Assembly (NCBI GenBank): GCA_019112965.1
Contig: DXIH01000070.1
Coordinates: forward strand, 55,326 to 119,325
Reading direction: 5' to 3'
From: Candidatus Sphingomonas excrementigallinarum
Lineage (GTDB): Bacteria > Pseudomonadota > Alphaproteobacteria > Sphingomonadales > Sphingomonadaceae
Length of the DNA: 64,000 bases
Below, one piece after another: positions 63,829 through 64,000 of the stretch. Made by a program: the position numbers and the translations under genes. A model generated the notes under the pieces. It made no database searches. It was not told the origin of the DNA and was given only the letters and a program-made list of their open reading frames with translations. Position 1 is the stretch's first letter; each line of letters starts with the position of its first letter.

Positions 63829-64000
63829 GAGCGAGCCCACCGAAGGGTTTGAACACCGCTGGCTTCGCTGAACTCCGAGGTCGGTTTCTGCTCGGGTTCT
63901 GAATAATCCCGAAACGGTTCTTTGACATGAAAAGAGCGATGCGAAGCGTCGCTCGGTATCCCGAACGAAGTGAGGGATACCTGATTCATTGAATCGAATC
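63829..64000 (-). other. Non-coding upstream region with tandem hairpins
   Basis: No convincing gene in the last ~170 bases. Two adjacent hairpins, 63935-63955 (GAGCGA/TCGCTC followed by TTTTC on the minus strand) and 63956-63982 (8-bp GGTATCCC/GGGATACC), look like terminators of a gene beyond the window. Lower GC than the coding DNA. It adjoins terS, so it could also contain the packaging (pac/cos) signal. Confidence 0.45.

Noticed and set aside
63747-63989. 80-codon ORF upstream of terS
   Set aside because: It runs through two hairpins and the class B promoter, lacks a ribosome-binding site and has non-coding composition.
1-64000. Prophage or temperate lifestyle
   Set aside because: No integrase, excision protein, attachment site or CI-type repressor/antirepressor pair was recognised. 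The HTH protein alone does not show lysogeny, but genes outside the window were not seen.
1-64000. tRNA, rRNA or riboswitch genes
   Set aside because: Intergenic gaps are short and filled by elements and hairpins; none folds into a cloverleaf or a recognised aptamer by eye.

Overview
The window reads as part of the genome of a large, probably strictly lytic, long-tailed (siphovirus-like) bacteriophage. All 68 or so recognisable genes lie on the minus strand, so transcription runs from coordinate 64000 towards 1. They are packed with 1-8 base start/stop overlaps (ATGA, GTGA, TGATG, TAATG). No integrase, excisionase, RNA polymerase, tRNA or CRISPR array was seen. GC content is high (I estimate low-to-mid 60s %). 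The CobS/CobT-type genes belong to families typical of alphaproteobacteria and their phages, so an alphaproteobacterial host is my inference, not a demonstrated fact.

Layout in transcription order. (1) 63.7-58.2 kb: packaging and head: small and large terminase, portal, a coiled-coil scaffold-like protein, major capsid protein. (2) 58.1-54.2 kb: neck and tail completion proteins and the major tail (tube) protein. (3) 54.2-53.5 kb: a lambda G/GT-type pair joined by a -1 frameshift site (GGGAAAC). (4) 53.4-35.1 kb: tape measure, lambda M-, L-, K- and J-like tail-tip proteins, a 2665-residue modular fibre and two small tail proteins. (5) 35.1-33.1 kb: a small soluble protein, then a lysis cassette with three membrane proteins and a T7-lysozyme-like amidase. 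(6) 33.0-29.0 kb: PhoH-like ATPase, an unknown 261-residue protein, DnaB-type helicase and primase. (7) 28.7-22.6 kb: an HTH regulator, a split CobT-like pair plus CobS-like AAA+ ATPase, HNH endonuclease, a Cys-cluster protein. (8) 22.6-15.3 kb: DNA polymerase III alpha with an unusual C-terminal uracil-DNA-glycosylase-like domain, a possible UvsY-like protein, ssDNA-binding protein, 5'-3' exonuclease and RecA/UvsX recombinase. (9) 15.2-8.0 kb: a probably frameshifted gene, SbcD/SbcC (gp47/gp46-like), HNH endonuclease, RuvC-like resolvase. (10) 8.0-0 kb: class I ribonucleotide reductase (NrdA, NrdB), ThyX, Nudix hydrolase, P-loop kinase, DNA methyltransferase, DnaQ-like exonuclease and several micro-proteins, one resembling the Acb2 anti-CBASS sponge.

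The most striking non-coding feature is a family of more than 30 short elements built on TGTGTGT/ACACACA half-sites. One near or around almost every operon start, always within a few tens of bases upstream of the first start codon. One class is asymmetric and strictly oriented (minus-strand consensus TGCATRGTRACTGACACACA); the other is a near-perfect palindrome TGTGTGT-N6-ACACACA. Several have sigma70-like -35/-10 pairs in register with them, so I read them as the phage's own promoter/operator system controlling the whole window. The HTH protein at 28.1-28.7 kb is the obvious candidate binder, but that link is only inference.
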